Shown: piece after piece, positions 9,334 to 18,183 of the stretch
Position numbering within the stretch: position 1 is the first letter of the stretch
Layout of the letters: the number at the start of each line of letters is the position of its first letter
Origin: Silanimonas sp.
GTDB lineage: Bacteria > Pseudomonadota > Gammaproteobacteria > Xanthomonadales > Xanthomonadaceae
Reading direction: 5' to 3'
DNA length: 64,000 nt
Assembly: GCF_027530345.1 (NCBI RefSeq)
Contig: NZ_JAPZQK010000022.1
Span: 121,162-185,161, forward strand
Program-made: the position numbers and the translations under genes
Notes under the pieces: generated by a model
The model's database searches: none
What the model was told of the DNA's origin: nothing
What the model saw: the letters and a program-made list of their open reading frames with translations, nothing else

Positions 9334-12300
9334 TGCGCCGCCAGCACTCTTCCGGTAACGACACGATGGTTTCCACACTCCCCCGCGCGCGCCATGCGCT
9401 GGCCTTCGGCATCGCCCTGGCCCTCGTCGGCGGAGCCACGGCCGCCTCGGCGCCGCAGCGCTTCACGCCGGTGCTGGGCGAGGGCGCCGCCCTCTATCCG
9501 CAGTCGCCGGCCAGCACCGGGACGCCGCCGCGCGCCATCGATGCCGCGCAGGGCGACATCGACAACCTCGTGGTCGAGGTGGCGGGCAACGACCTGCCGG
9601 CCGACGGCCAGACCGCGACCACGGTGCGCGTGCGTCTGCTGGGTGCCGATGGCCAGCCGCTGCGTGGCGAACGTTTCGCCACCATCGAACACAGCGGCGG
9701 CCGCGTGCTGCTGGCAGGCGCGAGCACGTACGAGGGCGGCCCCGGCCGTCGCGATGCCGACCGCGCCACGCCCGGCGTGCAGCTGAAGGTGGTCGATGGC
9801 GTGGCCGAGTTCCAGCTGCTCGCCCCGCACGCCCCGCAGGACGTGCTGCTGCGCGTGACGGCCGGCAAGGCGACGGCGCAGGGCGTCGTCAGCTACGTGC
9901 CCGAGATGCGCGAGATGCTCGCCACCGGCTTCGTCGATGCGGTCGTGAGCTTCCGCGACGGCGCCAACGTGGTGCAGCCGGCCCGCAGCGACGACGGCTT
10001 CGAGCGGGAGATCCGCCGCTGGGAGCGCGACTTCAACGGCGGCAAGGCGAACGCCGCGCTGCGCACCGCGTTCTTCCTCAAAGGCAAGGTGAAAGGCGAA
10101 TACCTGCTCACCGCCGCCTTCGATTCCGACAAGGACACGAAAGCCCGGCTGCTGCGCGACATCCGCCCCGACGAGTACTACCCGGTCTACGGCGACAGTT
10201 CGCTGCTCGGCTTCGACGCCCGCAGCGCCGACCGCCTTTACCTGCGCGTCGACAAGGGCCGCAGCTACCTGCTCTATGGTGATTTCCAGACCACCGACGG
10301 CCAGCCCGCGATGGCGCCGCTGGGCGCCGGGCAGGGCCCGCTCGCGCAGCGCAGCCTCGGCCTCTACAACCGCAGCGCCACCGGCCTGAACTGGCACGTC
10401 GACACGCCGCGCGTGCGCGGCAATGTGTTCGCCATGCACGACGACCTGCGTCAGGTGATCGAGGAGTTCCCGAGCCAAGGCAGCGGCCCCTACGGCCTGC
10501 GCAACAACGCCGTCTACGAAGGCAGCGAGCGCGTCGAGGTGGTGGTGCGCGACCGCAACCAGCCCTCGCGCATCCTCAGCGTGCGTCCGCTGCTGCGCTT
10601 CGTCGACTACAGCTTCGAGGTGTTCTCGGGCCGCATCCTCCTGAACCAGTTCCTGCCCGCGTTCGACACCGACCTCAACCCGGTGTCGCTGCGCGTCACC
10701 TATGAAGTGGACCAGGGCACCGAGGCCTTCTGGGTGGCCGGCGCCGATGCGCAGGTGAAGCTTGGCGAGCGCGTCGAGCTCGGCGGCAGCCTCGTCGACG
10801 ACCGCAATCCGTTCGCGGAAAGCGATCTCGGCAGCCTCAACGCCGGCGTGCAGCTCGGCGAGAACACGCGGCTCGTGGCGGAGTTCGCGCGCAGCCGCGG
10901 CGAGGTCAACACCAATCCGATCAACCAGTTCGCTTCGCCCGCGCTTCAGGGCGTGAGTGGCCGGATCGAGGGCGACGCCTGGCGCGTCGAACTCGACCAC
11001 GACGGCGAGCGCTTCGACGCCCGCCTGTTCGCCGGCGCGTCGGACCCCGAGTTCAACAACCCGGCCTCGCCCCTGTACGGCGGCCGCGGCGAAGCCTCGC
11101 TCGACCTCGGCTACGCGCTGGGCGAGCGCGTCGATCTGTATCTCGAGGCCCTGCGTAGCACCGACCGCAACGCGGAAGGCGGCGAGCGCGAGGGGGCCAA
11201 CCTCGGCGCGCGCTGGCAGGCCACCGAACGCCTGACCCTCGACCTCGGCGTGCGCAAGCTGCGCGAGACCGTCGGCCGCTATTCGCCGTGGAGCACGGCT
11301 GCGCCCTTCGGCGACCGCTTCGGCCTCGGCGGCAGCATCGCCACGGGCAGCGCCGGCGGCGCGCTGGGCTTCGGCCAGCAGCCGCTCGATCCGCAGACCG
11401 GCCTGCCCTTGATCTGGAATGGCGTCGGCCAGGCGCCGCTCTCCGACCTCCCGATCGGCACCCAGCTCGACAGCACCACGCTGCGCCTCGGTGCCGGCTG
11501 GCAGGCCAGCCAGCGCCTGATGGTGGGTGGCGAAGTCGAAGCCGATGTCGCCGGCGAGGACCGCGAGCGCGTGGCCCTCGGCGTCGACTACCAGTGGCGC
11601 GAGCGCCAGCGCCTCTACGCCCGCGCCGAGCGGCAGACGGGCCTTTCCGGCCTGTACGGCGTGAGCACCGCGGGCCGCCGCGCAGACACCTTCGTGTTCG
11701 GCGTCGACTCCACCGTGCTGCGCGACACCCAGCTGTTCAACGAGTACCGGCTGCGCGACGCCATCGCCGGCCGCGATGTGCAGGCCGCCAACGGCATCCG
11801 CAACCTGTGGGAGATCCGCGAGGGCCTGCGCCTCACCACCGCGTTCGAACACGTCAACGTCATCGACGGCCTCACCGGCGATGCCACGGGCGCGTCGTTC
11901 GGCCTCGACTGGACGGCCAGCGAGCTGTGGCGCGCGGCGACGCGCGTCGAACTGCGTCGCACCGACGACAGCGAGCGCACGCCGGGCGACGAGGCCTTCG
12001 ACACCGGCCTCTGGCAGCTCAGCGTCGGCCGCAAGATCGACCGCGACTGGACCCTGCTGGCGCGCAACTACTTGCTGCGCACCGACTACGCGGCGCGCGG
12101 CGATGTGCTGCAGAACCGCACGCAGGTCGGCCTCGCTTACCGCGACACCGACACCAACCGCGTCAACGCGCTGGCCCGCTACGAGTACAAGCTCGAGGAC
12201 GACGACAGCGGCCTTGGCGTGACGACCGGCCTCGGCCTCCCGCCGGTGCTCGGTGGCGCCACGCGCGACAGCGTCCGCAGCCGCGCGCACATCGTCTCGA

Positions 12301-12713
12301 CCCACGCCGACTGGCACCCGAGCCGCCCGTGGTGGCTGACTGGCCGCTTGGCCGCGAAGTGGCAGGACGACCGCTTCACCAGCCCGGACGGCCGCGTCGT
12401 CGATGACGACTTCAACGCCTGGCTGGCCTCGGGCCGCGTGGTCTACGACGTCACCGAGAACTGGGACCTCGGCCTGCTCGGCGCCACCTTCCGTGGCGAC
12501 GACGGCGCCAACCAGTACGCCTATGGCCTCGAGGTCGGCCGCCTGCTGCGGCAGAACCTGTGGCTGTCCGTCGGCTACAACTGGGCCGGCTTCGAAGGCG
12601 ACCCCGACCTCGCCCGCTACGAATACACGCAGGACGGGTTCTACGTCCGCCTGCGCTTCAAGTTCGACGAAACCCTGTTCATGGCCGACCCCTACGCGTC
12701 GGACCGCGACTGA
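9333..12713 (+). CDS. Predicted outer-membrane beta-barrel protein, partner of the giant repeat protein
   Basis: Predicted 1,126 residues. The ATG at 9333 shares its A with the stop of the giant gene and is preceded by GGAGG at 9319-9323; ATG 9366 is a possible alternative giving a shorter n-region. A signal peptide ends near GGATAASA. Residues about 65-185 resemble an Ig-like (Big_1/invasin-type) domain (VVEVAGNDLPADGQTATTVR). From about residue 200 to the end the sequence alternates hydrophobic and polar residues with many aromatic strand ends (LYLRVDKGRSYLLYGDFQTT) and closes with YVRLRFKFDETLF, typical of a large outer-membrane barrel. No TonB-receptor plug is recognisable. Its overlap with the giant gene suggests that it exports, anchors or assembles that protein. 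This partnership is inferred from context. Confidence 0.8.
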   Translation: MRRQHSSGNDTMVSTLPRARHALAFGIALALVGGATAASAPQRFTPVLGEGAALYPQSPASTGTPPRAIDAAQGDIDNLVVEVAGNDLPADGQTATTVRVRLLGADGQPLRGERFATIEHSGGRVLLAGASTYEGGPGRRDADRATPGVQLKVVDGVAEFQLLAPHAPQDVLLRVTAGKATAQGVVSYVPEMREMLATGFVDAVVSFRDGANVVQPARSDDGFEREIRRWERDFNGGKANAALRTAFFLKGKVKGEYLLTAAFDSDKDTKARLLRDIRPDEYYPVYGDSSLLGFDARSADRLYLRVDKGRSYLLYGDFQTTDGQPAMAPLGAGQGPLAQRSLGLYNRSATGLNWHVDTPRVRGNVFAMHDDLRQVIEEFPSQGSGPYGLRNNAVYEGSERVEVVVRDRNQPSRILSVRPLLRFVDYSFEVFSGRILLNQFLPAFDTDLNPVSLRVTYEVDQGTEAFWVAGADAQVKLGERVELGGSLVDDRNPFAESDLGSLNAGVQLGENTRLVAEFARSRGEVNTNPINQFASPALQGVSGRIEGDAWRVELDHDGERFDARLFAGASDPEFNNPASPLYGGRGEASLDLGYALGERVDLYLEALRSTDRNAEGGEREGANLGARWQATERLTLDLGVRKLRETVGRYSPWSTAAPFGDRFGLGGSIATGSAGGALGFGQQPLDPQTGLPLIWNGVGQAPLSDLPIGTQLDSTTLRLGAGWQASQRLMVGGEVEADVAGEDRERVALGVDYQWRERQRLYARAERQTGLSGLYGVSTAGRRADTFVFGVDSTVLRDTQLFNEYRLRDAIAGRDVQAANGIRNLWEIREGLRLTTAFEHVNVIDGLTGDATGASFGLDWTASELWRAATRVELRRTDDSERTPGDEAFDTGLWQLSVGRKIDRDWTLLARNYLLRTDYAARGDVLQNRTQVGLAYRDTDTNRVNALARYEYKLEDDDSGLGVTTGLGLPPVLGGATRDSVRSRAHIVSTHADWHPSRPWWLTGRLAAKWQDDRFTSPDGRVVDDDFNAWLASGRVVYDVTENWDLGLLGATFRGDDGANQYAYGLEVGRLLRQNLWLSVGYNWAGFEGDPDLARYEYTQDGFYVRLRFKFDETLFMADPYASDRD

Positions 12714-12727
12714 CCAAGGACCCCACG

Positions 12728-13729
12728 ATGCGCCTCACTCTCCCCACCGCCATCGCCGCCGCGCTGTCGCTCGCTGGTAGCGCCTTCGCCGCCGACGTCG
12801 CGCTGCGCCCCGAAGGCGAGCGCACCAGCGATGCCGCCATCCATGCCGACCACGGCGCCTACGCCGGCGTGCAGCAGCGCATCCAAGCGCTGAACGAAGG
12901 CGGCCGCCCGGTGCGCGATTACCATCTCTCGAAGGCGCAGTGCTGGCTCGACGTGAGCTTCCACGAGTACACGCGCAACGACCGCAGCGACTTCACCCAG
13001 GCCGCGCTCGACGAGTCGGTGAAGCTCGTCGCCGCGATGGAAGCCCAGGCCGAGCCGCTGCCGATGGACACGCCGCTCGTCAACGGCGCCGCGCGTTTGC
13101 GCCCCGACCTGTGGGAGCGCTTCGGCGCCCTGAAGCAGCACGTGGGCTTCCGCTGCGCGCAGCAGCTCGTCGCCTGCGGCGAAGTCGAGCTGGTGCATGC
13201 CGGCAACGAGTACAACCAGCAGCAGTGGCGCCACGCCAAGCCCTACGTGCAGATCGCCGAGGAAAACCTCGGGGAAGCGACGGCCGCCGCCGAGGCCTGC
13301 GTGCCGCCGCCGGCGCCGGTGCGGGTGGAGCGCATCGTGCTCAACGCCAGCGCGCTGTTCCGTTTCGATCGCAGCGCCGAGGCCGACCTGCTGCCGCAGG
13401 GCCGCGCGGAGCTCGACGCCCTCGCGGCGAAGCTCGGCGAGGCCTATGCGAGCGTCGAGTCGATCACCCTCGTCGGCCACACCGACCGCCTCGGCAGCGA
13501 GGCCTACAACGATCGACTGTCGCAGGCCCGCGCCGACACCGTGAGGGCCTACCTGCAGGGGAAGGGCATCGCGGCCGACATCACGGCCATTGGTCGCGGC
13601 GAAGCAGAGCCGGTGAAGGAGTGCCCGGGCGGCGACGTCGCCACCCGCGCGCTGACGGAATGCCTGCAGCCGAACCGCCGCGTCGAAGTGACCATCACCG
13701 GGACGCCTCGCGAGCGCGCGGCGGACTGA
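12728..13729 (+). CDS. OmpA-family outer-membrane/peptidoglycan-binding protein
   Basis: Predicted 333 residues starting at ATG 12728, 14 bases after the barrel gene's stop. A signal peptide (MRLTLPTAIAAALSLAGSAFA, cleavage before ADVALRP) is followed by a helical, Cys-containing middle region of about 190 residues of unknown family. The C-terminal OmpA domain (about 205-325) has the peptidoglycan-binding pattern: LFRFDRS, LVGHTDRLGSEAYNDRLSQ, a run of ARADTVRAYL and NRRVEVTI. A Cys pair (KECPGG ... TECLQPNRR) flanks the last loop as in many OmpA domains. As third gene of the operon it probably tethers the barrel/giant-protein assembly to the cell wall. Its stop abuts the stop of the convergent HNH gene. 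Confidence 0.88.
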   Translation: MRLTLPTAIAAALSLAGSAFAADVALRPEGERTSDAAIHADHGAYAGVQQRIQALNEGGRPVRDYHLSKAQCWLDVSFHEYTRNDRSDFTQAALDESVKLVAAMEAQAEPLPMDTPLVNGAARLRPDLWERFGALKQHVGFRCAQQLVACGEVELVHAGNEYNQQQWRHAKPYVQIAEENLGEATAAAEACVPPPAPVRVERIVLNASALFRFDRSAEADLLPQGRAELDALAAKLGEAYASVESITLVGHTDRLGSEAYNDRLSQARADTVRAYLQGKGIAADITAIGRGEAEPVKECPGGDVATRALTECLQPNRRVEVTITGTPRERAAD

Positions 13730-14386
13730 TCAGCCCTGCGGCCGCGCCCGCTTCGGCAGGTGCGCCGTCAGGAAGGCCATCTGGTCGGCCAGGATGTGGC
13801 GGTTCGAGAGGATCAGGTGCTCGACCCAGCTCGGCCGGAACGGCACGGCCAGCAGCGGCATGCCGGCTTGCTGCGGCGTGCGGCCGCCCTTCTTCGAATT
13901 GCAGTGGATGCAGGCGGCCACGACGTTTTCCCACACGTCCTTGCCGCCCTTCGAGCTCGGGATGACATGGTCGCGCGTCAGCGGCAGCCGGCGGCCGTCC
14001 CCGCCGCAGTACAGGCAGATCCACTGGTCGCGGGCGAACAGCGCGGTATTCGTCAGCGCCGGGGTGGGTTCGGGCACGCGGGCGCTGGCATGGCCCTTGG
14101 CGGCGATGATCGGTGCGATGTCGAGCACGCTCTGCCGCCCGGTCCAGCGGTTCACGCCGCCACGCACCTGCAGGCAGGGATCGCCCAGCGTCCAGGCCAC
14201 CGCGCCGCGGGCGTACAGGCATGCGGCGTCCTGCCAAGTCATCCAGTTCAGGATGCGGCCGTGGGCGTCGAGACTGAGGAGGCGGGGGGCCGGGCCGGCC
14301 GGGAAACGCTGGGGGGCAGAACCCCGTGCCGGGGTGCTATCGACCCTGGCCAGCACGACGGCCTGATGCGGCGTAGCGGGCTCCAT
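13730..14386 (-). CDS. HNH endonuclease family protein
   Basis: Predicted 218 residues. The C-terminal half carries a complete HNH/zinc-ribbon signature: CLYCGGDG, LTRDHVIPSSKGGKDVWENV, then AACIHCNSKKGGRTP. This gives two CxxC knuckles, the DHV catalytic His and the N/C/N-K ending of the McrA-like HNH family. The N-terminal 90 residues contain a segment RILNWMTWQDAACLYARGAV, seen in the stand-alone chromosomal HNH proteins common in proteobacteria that are not linked to restriction systems. No methyltransferase or phage genes lie nearby, so a housekeeping or unknown nuclease role is more likely than restriction. It is convergent with the OmpA gene and divergent from pip. Confidence 0.85.
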   Translation of the reverse strand: MEPATPHQAVVLARVDSTPARGSAPQRFPAGPAPRLLSLDAHGRILNWMTWQDAACLYARGAVAWTLGDPCLQVRGGVNRWTGRQSVLDIAPIIAAKGHASARVPEPTPALTNTALFARDQWICLYCGGDGRRLPLTRDHVIPSSKGGKDVWENVVAACIHCNSKKGGRTPQQAGMPLLAVPFRPSWVEHLILSNRHILADQMAFLTAHLPKRARPQG

Positions 14387-14479
14387 TGAGGCCTGAGCAT
14401 ACGCGCCCTGCGTGACAGTTCAAGCACGCGCGGGCGGGGTCTCGCCCCGTATCCTTGCCCTCCCGCACCGGAGTGACGC

Positions 14480-15421
14480 ATGGCCGCCCTGTACCCCGAC
14501 ATCGAACCCTTCGACACCGGCACGTTGCAGGTCGACGCGCGGCATCGGTTGTACTACGAGCAGTGCGGCAACCCGAAGGGCAAGCCCGTGGTGATGCTGC
14601 ACGGCGGCCCCGGTGCCGGCTGCGGCCCGAAGATGCGCCGCTTCCACGACCCGAAGCACTACCGCATCGTCCTGTTCGACCAGCGCGGCGCCGGTCGCTC
14701 CACGCCGCACGCCGACCTCGTCGACAACACCACGCCGGCCCTCGTCGCCGACATCGAAGCGCTACGCGCCCACCTGGGCATCGATCGCTGGCAGGCCTTC
14801 GGCGGCAGCTGGGGCTCGACGCTGGCGCTGGCCTATGCGGAAACCCATCCCGAGCGCGTCACCGAGCTCGTGTTGCGCGGCATCTTCATGCTGCGCCGCT
14901 GGGAGCTCGAGTGGTTCTACCAGGAGGGCGCCTCGCGCCTCTTCCCCGATGCGTGGCAGCAGTACCTCGACGGCATCCCCGCGGTCGAACACGGCGACCT
15001 GATCTCGGCCTACCACCGTCGCCTCACCCACGAGGATCCGGCCGTTCGCCTCGCCGCGGCGCGGCGCTGGAGCGTGTGGGAGGCCGCGACGAGCTTCCTG
15101 CGCCAGGACCCGGACTTCATGTCCGGCCACGAGGAAGAGGCCTTCGCGCTGGCCTTCGCCCGCATCGAGTCGCACTACTTCGTCAACGGCGGCTTCTTCC
15201 AGCACGACGACCAGCTGCTGCGCGACGCGCACCGCATCCGCCACATCCCCGGCACCATCGTGCACGGCCGCTACGACGTGGTGTGCCCGGTGCAGAACGC
15301 GTGGGACCTGAAGAAAGCCTGGCCGGAAGCGACGCTGCACATCGCGCCGACCTCGGGGCATTCGGCCTTCGAGCCGGAGATCGCCAGCCTGCTGGTCGAT
15401 GCGACGAATGGGTATCGATAA
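14480..15421 (+). CDS. pip: Proline iminopeptidase
   Basis: Predicted 313 residues, the usual length for Pip, a cytoplasmic serine peptidase that removes N-terminal proline from peptides. The alpha/beta-hydrolase signatures are in order: oxyanion-hole HGGPGAGC near residue 42, DQRGAGRS, nucleophile elbow GGSWGS near residue 111, an acidic residue in IVHGRYDVVCP and the late His in TSGHSAFEPE. The start MAALYPDIEPFDTGTLQVD is typical of the family. The helical cap region WELEWFYQEGASRLFPDAW is also characteristic. Its end overlaps the start of the next small gene. Confidence 0.93.
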   Translation: MAALYPDIEPFDTGTLQVDARHRLYYEQCGNPKGKPVVMLHGGPGAGCGPKMRRFHDPKHYRIVLFDQRGAGRSTPHADLVDNTTPALVADIEALRAHLGIDRWQAFGGSWGSTLALAYAETHPERVTELVLRGIFMLRRWELEWFYQEGASRLFPDAWQQYLDGIPAVEHGDLISAYHRRLTHEDPAVRLAAARRWSVWEAATSFLRQDPDFMSGHEEEAFALAFARIESHYFVNGGFFQHDDQLLRDAHRIRHIPGTIVHGRYDVVCPVQNAWDLKKAWPEATLHIAPTSGHSAFEPEIASLLVDATNGYR

Positions 15422-15992
15422 ACGTATCGCGCGAGCATCAAGCCGCGATTGGCGCTGGTCAGCCGTCGTTCTTCTCCTTACGTCCATGGCGTTTGCCGCC
15501 GATCCGAACCAAGTGCGCGACGACGAGATGGCTGCAGTGACCTATCGCGACGCCGTGACGTTTTCGATCCCGTCGTCATGGCGGTTCGAGGATCAGCGCG
15601 GCGTGCAAGGGGTGTTCTACGAGGACCTTCCCGACTCCGGGACGCTGCGGGTGAGCGTGTTCCAGTGGGAAGGAAAGGACGAAGCGGACCGTAATCGCAT
15701 GCTGGAGAACGCGCTCCTTCCAGGCGACGTCGATACCTTGGCTCGTGGCGTATACCTGAGGAAAGAGGTGAAGGACGCCGTGGAGAGCGGTGAGGCGCTT
15801 CGCCTCCATCGCTGGATCGTCGCTCTTGCGTTACCTGAGAATGTTTGTCGCATTGTCGTCTTCACCCACACCGTGACGGCAGCTCAGGAGCACGAAGAGG
15901 GCATCGTGGCCGAGCTTGCGCTCGTCGAGCACGCGGTGAGGAACGCCCAATTCAGCTATTCACCGCGACTCCCGTTGATCGATGAGCCCTAG
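15399..15992 (+). CDS. Small exported protein of unknown function
   Basis: Predicted 197 residues from ATG 15399, or 194 from ATG 15408; neither has a clear Shine-Dalgarno sequence. Both starts lie inside the 3' end of pip. The N-terminus has basic residues followed by the hydrophobic WSAVVLLLTSMAFAA, a likely signal peptide cleaved near FAA/DPN. The mature part (YRDAVTFSIPSSWRFEDQRG, then GTLRVSVFQWEG) resembles the antiparallel-sheet layout of small periplasmic proteins, but no family is recognised. Base composition is visibly poorer in GC than its neighbours and it uses codons such as TTA and ATT that are scarce here, suggesting recent acquisition. Confidence 0.65.
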   Translation: MRRMGIDKRIARASSRDWRWSAVVLLLTSMAFAADPNQVRDDEMAAVTYRDAVTFSIPSSWRFEDQRGVQGVFYEDLPDSGTLRVSVFQWEGKDEADRNRMLENALLPGDVDTLARGVYLRKEVKDAVESGEALRLHRWIVALALPENVCRIVVFTHTVTAAQEHEEGIVAELALVEHAVRNAQFSYSPRLPLIDEP

Positions 15993-16032
15993 CTTCGCGG
16001 CGGGCGCCCAAGCGATCGCGGTTTCCTGACCC

Positions 16033-16587
16033 TCAGCCGGCGCGGCTGCCATCCGGATTGCGCTCGATGAACCACAGCCCGGCCCAGAGCTTCGGGTCCA
16101 TCGCATAGCCCTCGGCCATTTTCGCGGTCAGCCAGCGTGCGGCCTCGTCGACCGGCACCTCGTGCACGGTGATGTCCTCGGTCTCGTCGCCGCCGCCCGC
16201 ATGCACGCGGGTGAGTCCGGTGGCGCGGCAGAAGGCGATCATCTCGCTGCTCATGCCGGAGCTCGTCGGGCCTTCCATCAGCACCTCGACGTGGCTGGCC
16301 TGCCAGCCGGTTTCCTCCAGCAGCTCGCGCGCCGCCGCCGATTCCAGCGTGTCCTCGCCGAGGTTGTCGCCGACAAGGCCGGCGGGCATCTCGATGGTGC
16401 GCTGCTGCAGCGGTACGCGGTATTGCTCCACGAACAGCAGCTTCCGCTCCGGGGTGACGGCGACGATGATCACCGCCTTGCCCTCGGCGTGCGTGCGCTC
16501 GGCGTATTCCCACGTGCCACGCGTGCGGATGCGCAGCCAGCGGCCTTCCCAGGCGACCTGCGCCGGGCCTTCGTGCTTCGGGTTCAT
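16033..16587 (-). CDS. NUDIX hydrolase, ADP-ribose pyrophosphatase type
   Basis: Predicted 184 residues, matching the ADPRase (NudF-like) group. A Nudix box is clear: GEDTLESAAARELLEETGW fits the GX5EX7REUXEEXGU pattern, with the expected upstream segment VEQYRVPLQQRTIEMPAGLV that supplies substrate contacts (the EMPAG motif). The N-terminal sheet (WEGRWLRIRTRGTWEYAERT) is normal for the dimeric ADPRases. It would cleave ADP-ribose or related nucleoside diphosphate sugars to AMP plus sugar phosphate. It lies 10 bases downstream of the exonuclease gene on the same strand and may be co-transcribed with it and with the nitroreductase gene. Confidence 0.87.
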   Translation of the reverse strand: MNPKHEGPAQVAWEGRWLRIRTRGTWEYAERTHAEGKAVIIVAVTPERKLLFVEQYRVPLQQRTIEMPAGLVGDNLGEDTLESAAARELLEETGWQASHVEVLMEGPTSSGMSSEMIAFCRATGLTRVHAGGGDETEDITVHEVPVDEAARWLTAKMAEGYAMDPKLWAGLWFIERNPDGSRAG

Positions 16588-16597
16588 GGCGCTCCCT

Positions 16598-17515
16598 TCA
16601 AGTCGGCATCCTCGCGGCGTCCTGCAGGCGGCGGCGCGTCATCGGGCCGATGCGCAGGCGCTCGCACAGCCGGTCGATGGCGTCGCTGTCCGGTGCGCGG
16701 CGGCGCGCAGCGTCGAAGTCGCCGGGCAGCGGGGCATCGCGGACGATGGTGGCGAGCCGGCGCGAGAGCAGGGCCGATTCGCGGTGTTCGCGCAGACGCA
16801 CCGCATGCTGGGCGGCACCGCGCAGCTTGAGCAGCGGCACTTCGTCGAGCTTGTCGAGCAGGGCGTCCATCGACCCATAGATCGCGAGCAGTGTGGCGGC
16901 GGTCTTCGGCCCCACGCCGGGCACGCCCGGAATGTTGTCGCTGGCGTCGCCGGTGAGGCCGAGGTAATCCGCCACCTGATGGGCGTGGATGCCGTAGCGT
17001 GGCTTCACGCCGGCGCAGTCCCAGCGCTCGTTGCGGGCGAAATCCCACTGCCAGTCGCCCTCGTCGAGCAGCTGCGCCATGTCCTTGTCCGCCGAGACGA
17101 TCACCACCGCATGGCCGTCGCGACGCGCCTGCGCAGCCGCTGTGCCGATCAGGTCGTCGGCTTCGTATTCCACATGGGCGAGCACAGGCAGGCCCATCGC
17201 CTCGCCGAGCGCCTTGCAGTGCGCGAACTGGCGCTTCAATTCCTCGGACGCCGGATCGCGATGCGCCTTGTAGGCCGGGTAGATCGCGTTGCGGAAGCAG
17301 GAATCCAGCGCTTCGTCGAAGGCCAGCGCCAGGCGCTCCGCGCGCGTGCGCTCGATCAGCTCGCAGAGGAAGCGCGCGAAACCGTGCACGGCGTTGACCG
17401 GCCAGCCGTCCTCGTCGCTGGCGTCGATCGGCGTGCCGTGCCAGGCGCGGAACACATATAGGCTCGAATCGACGAGGTGCACGGCGTTCGCCGCGGGAGG
17501 CGTCACGGCGACCAT
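16598..17515 (-). CDS. xni: 5'-3' exonuclease / flap endonuclease-like protein
   Basis: Predicted 305 residues, equivalent to the 5' nuclease domain of DNA polymerase I as a stand-alone protein (Xni/ExoIX type). Visible are the N-terminal VHLVDSSLYVFRAWHG, the metal-site acidic cluster EYEADDLIG, the VSADKDMAQLLDEG segment and the helix-hairpin-helix DNA-binding part GDASDNIPGVPGVGPKTAATLL, all in family order. It would process 5' flaps or RNA primers in repair and replication. Its start overlaps the end of the nitroreductase gene by 13 bases, so translation is probably coupled. Confidence 0.88.
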   Translation of the reverse strand: MVAVTPPAANAVHLVDSSLYVFRAWHGTPIDASDEDGWPVNAVHGFARFLCELIERTRAERLALAFDEALDSCFRNAIYPAYKAHRDPASEELKRQFAHCKALGEAMGLPVLAHVEYEADDLIGTAAAQARRDGHAVVIVSADKDMAQLLDEGDWQWDFARNERWDCAGVKPRYGIHAHQVADYLGLTGDASDNIPGVPGVGPKTAATLLAIYGSMDALLDKLDEVPLLKLRGAAQHAVRLREHRESALLSRRLATIVRDAPLPGDFDAARRRAPDSDAIDRLCERLRIGPMTRRRLQDAARMPT

Positions 17516-18069
17516 TCCGTCAGTTTCGCGTCTAGCGCCGGGCGAAGGCGCTCGGGCGCCTCGCCCTGCGCGGTGCCGATATGGATGAAGCCCAGCAGCA
17601 GTTCATGCGGCGCGAGCCCCAGCCCGTCGAGGATCTCGCGGTCGTAGGCGGCCCAGCCGGTCAACCATTGCGCGCCAAAGCCGAGACCCTGCGCGGCCTG
17701 CAGCAGGGCGAAGCACACGACCCCGCCGGACATGAGCTGTTCGACCACGGGCACTTTGTGGCCTTCGACCGGGGTGCCGATGACGGCGACGATCAGCGGC
17801 GCGAAGCTGAACCGCTCGCGGTCCTTGTCGATGGCGGCCTGCGGGGCGTTGGGGTCGAGCGCCTTCGCGCGGGTGGCGAGGCGTTCGCCAAGGCGGTGCC
17901 GGGCGTCGCCTTCGATGGTCAGGAAGCGCCAGGGGGCGAGCTTGCCGTGGTCGGGCACGCGCATGGCGGCCTCGAACAGGGCGCGGCGCTGGGTCGCGTC
18001 GGGGCCGGGGGCGCCAAGCTGGCGGCTCGGGACGGAACGGCGCTGCATCAAGGCGGTGAAAAGGTCCAT
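17503..18069 (-). CDS. Nitroreductase family protein (YdjA-like)
   Basis: Predicted 188 residues from ATG 18069 (MDLFTALMQRRSVPSRQLGA); an upstream in-frame extension lacks family features. FMN-binding nitroreductase signatures are present: the RRSVPS start region, MRVPDHGKLAPWRFLTIEG, the SGGVVCFALLQAAQGLGFGA helix and WLTGWAAYD. The short length and LGFIHIGT near the end fit the YdjA branch, which forms homodimers with FMN at the interface. The physiological substrate of this branch is unsettled. It is the first gene of a minus-strand run with xni-like and NUDIX genes. Confidence 0.87.
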   Translation of the reverse strand: MDLFTALMQRRSVPSRQLGAPGPDATQRRALFEAAMRVPDHGKLAPWRFLTIEGDARHRLGERLATRAKALDPNAPQAAIDKDRERFSFAPLIVAVIGTPVEGHKVPVVEQLMSGGVVCFALLQAAQGLGFGAQWLTGWAAYDREILDGLGLAPHELLLGFIHIGTAQGEAPERLRPALDAKLTEWSP

Positions 18070-18126
18070 CCGCCGATTGTAGCGAGGCCCCGTCCGGCAG
18101 CGCCCAACTGCAGGCACCGTCACGGT

Positions 18127-18154
18127 TTGCAAGTGTTAACACCCCCACTATCCT
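18127..18154 (+). promoter_or_regulatory. Candidate sigma-70 promoter upstream of the DUF1631 gene
   Basis: TTGCAA at 18127-18132 and TATCCT at 18149-18154 are separated by 16 bases and lie 30 bases before the ATG at 18184, in a locally AT-richer part of the divergent intergenic space 18070-18183. The match to consensus is moderate. Confidence 0.4.
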
Positions 18155-18183
18155 CTACAGATTCCCCCCAAGCCCTCCCGACG

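Noticed and set aside
13730..14386. Restriction-modification or defence locus around the HNH endonuclease.
   Set aside because: No methyltransferase, helicase or phage-defence gene is adjacent. Neighbours are OmpA and pip, so a stand-alone HNH protein is the simpler reading.
17581..18183. N-terminal extension of the DUF1631 frame.
   Set aside because: It lies antisense to the nitroreductase gene and has no family features; a promoter-like pair and the family start support ATG 18184.
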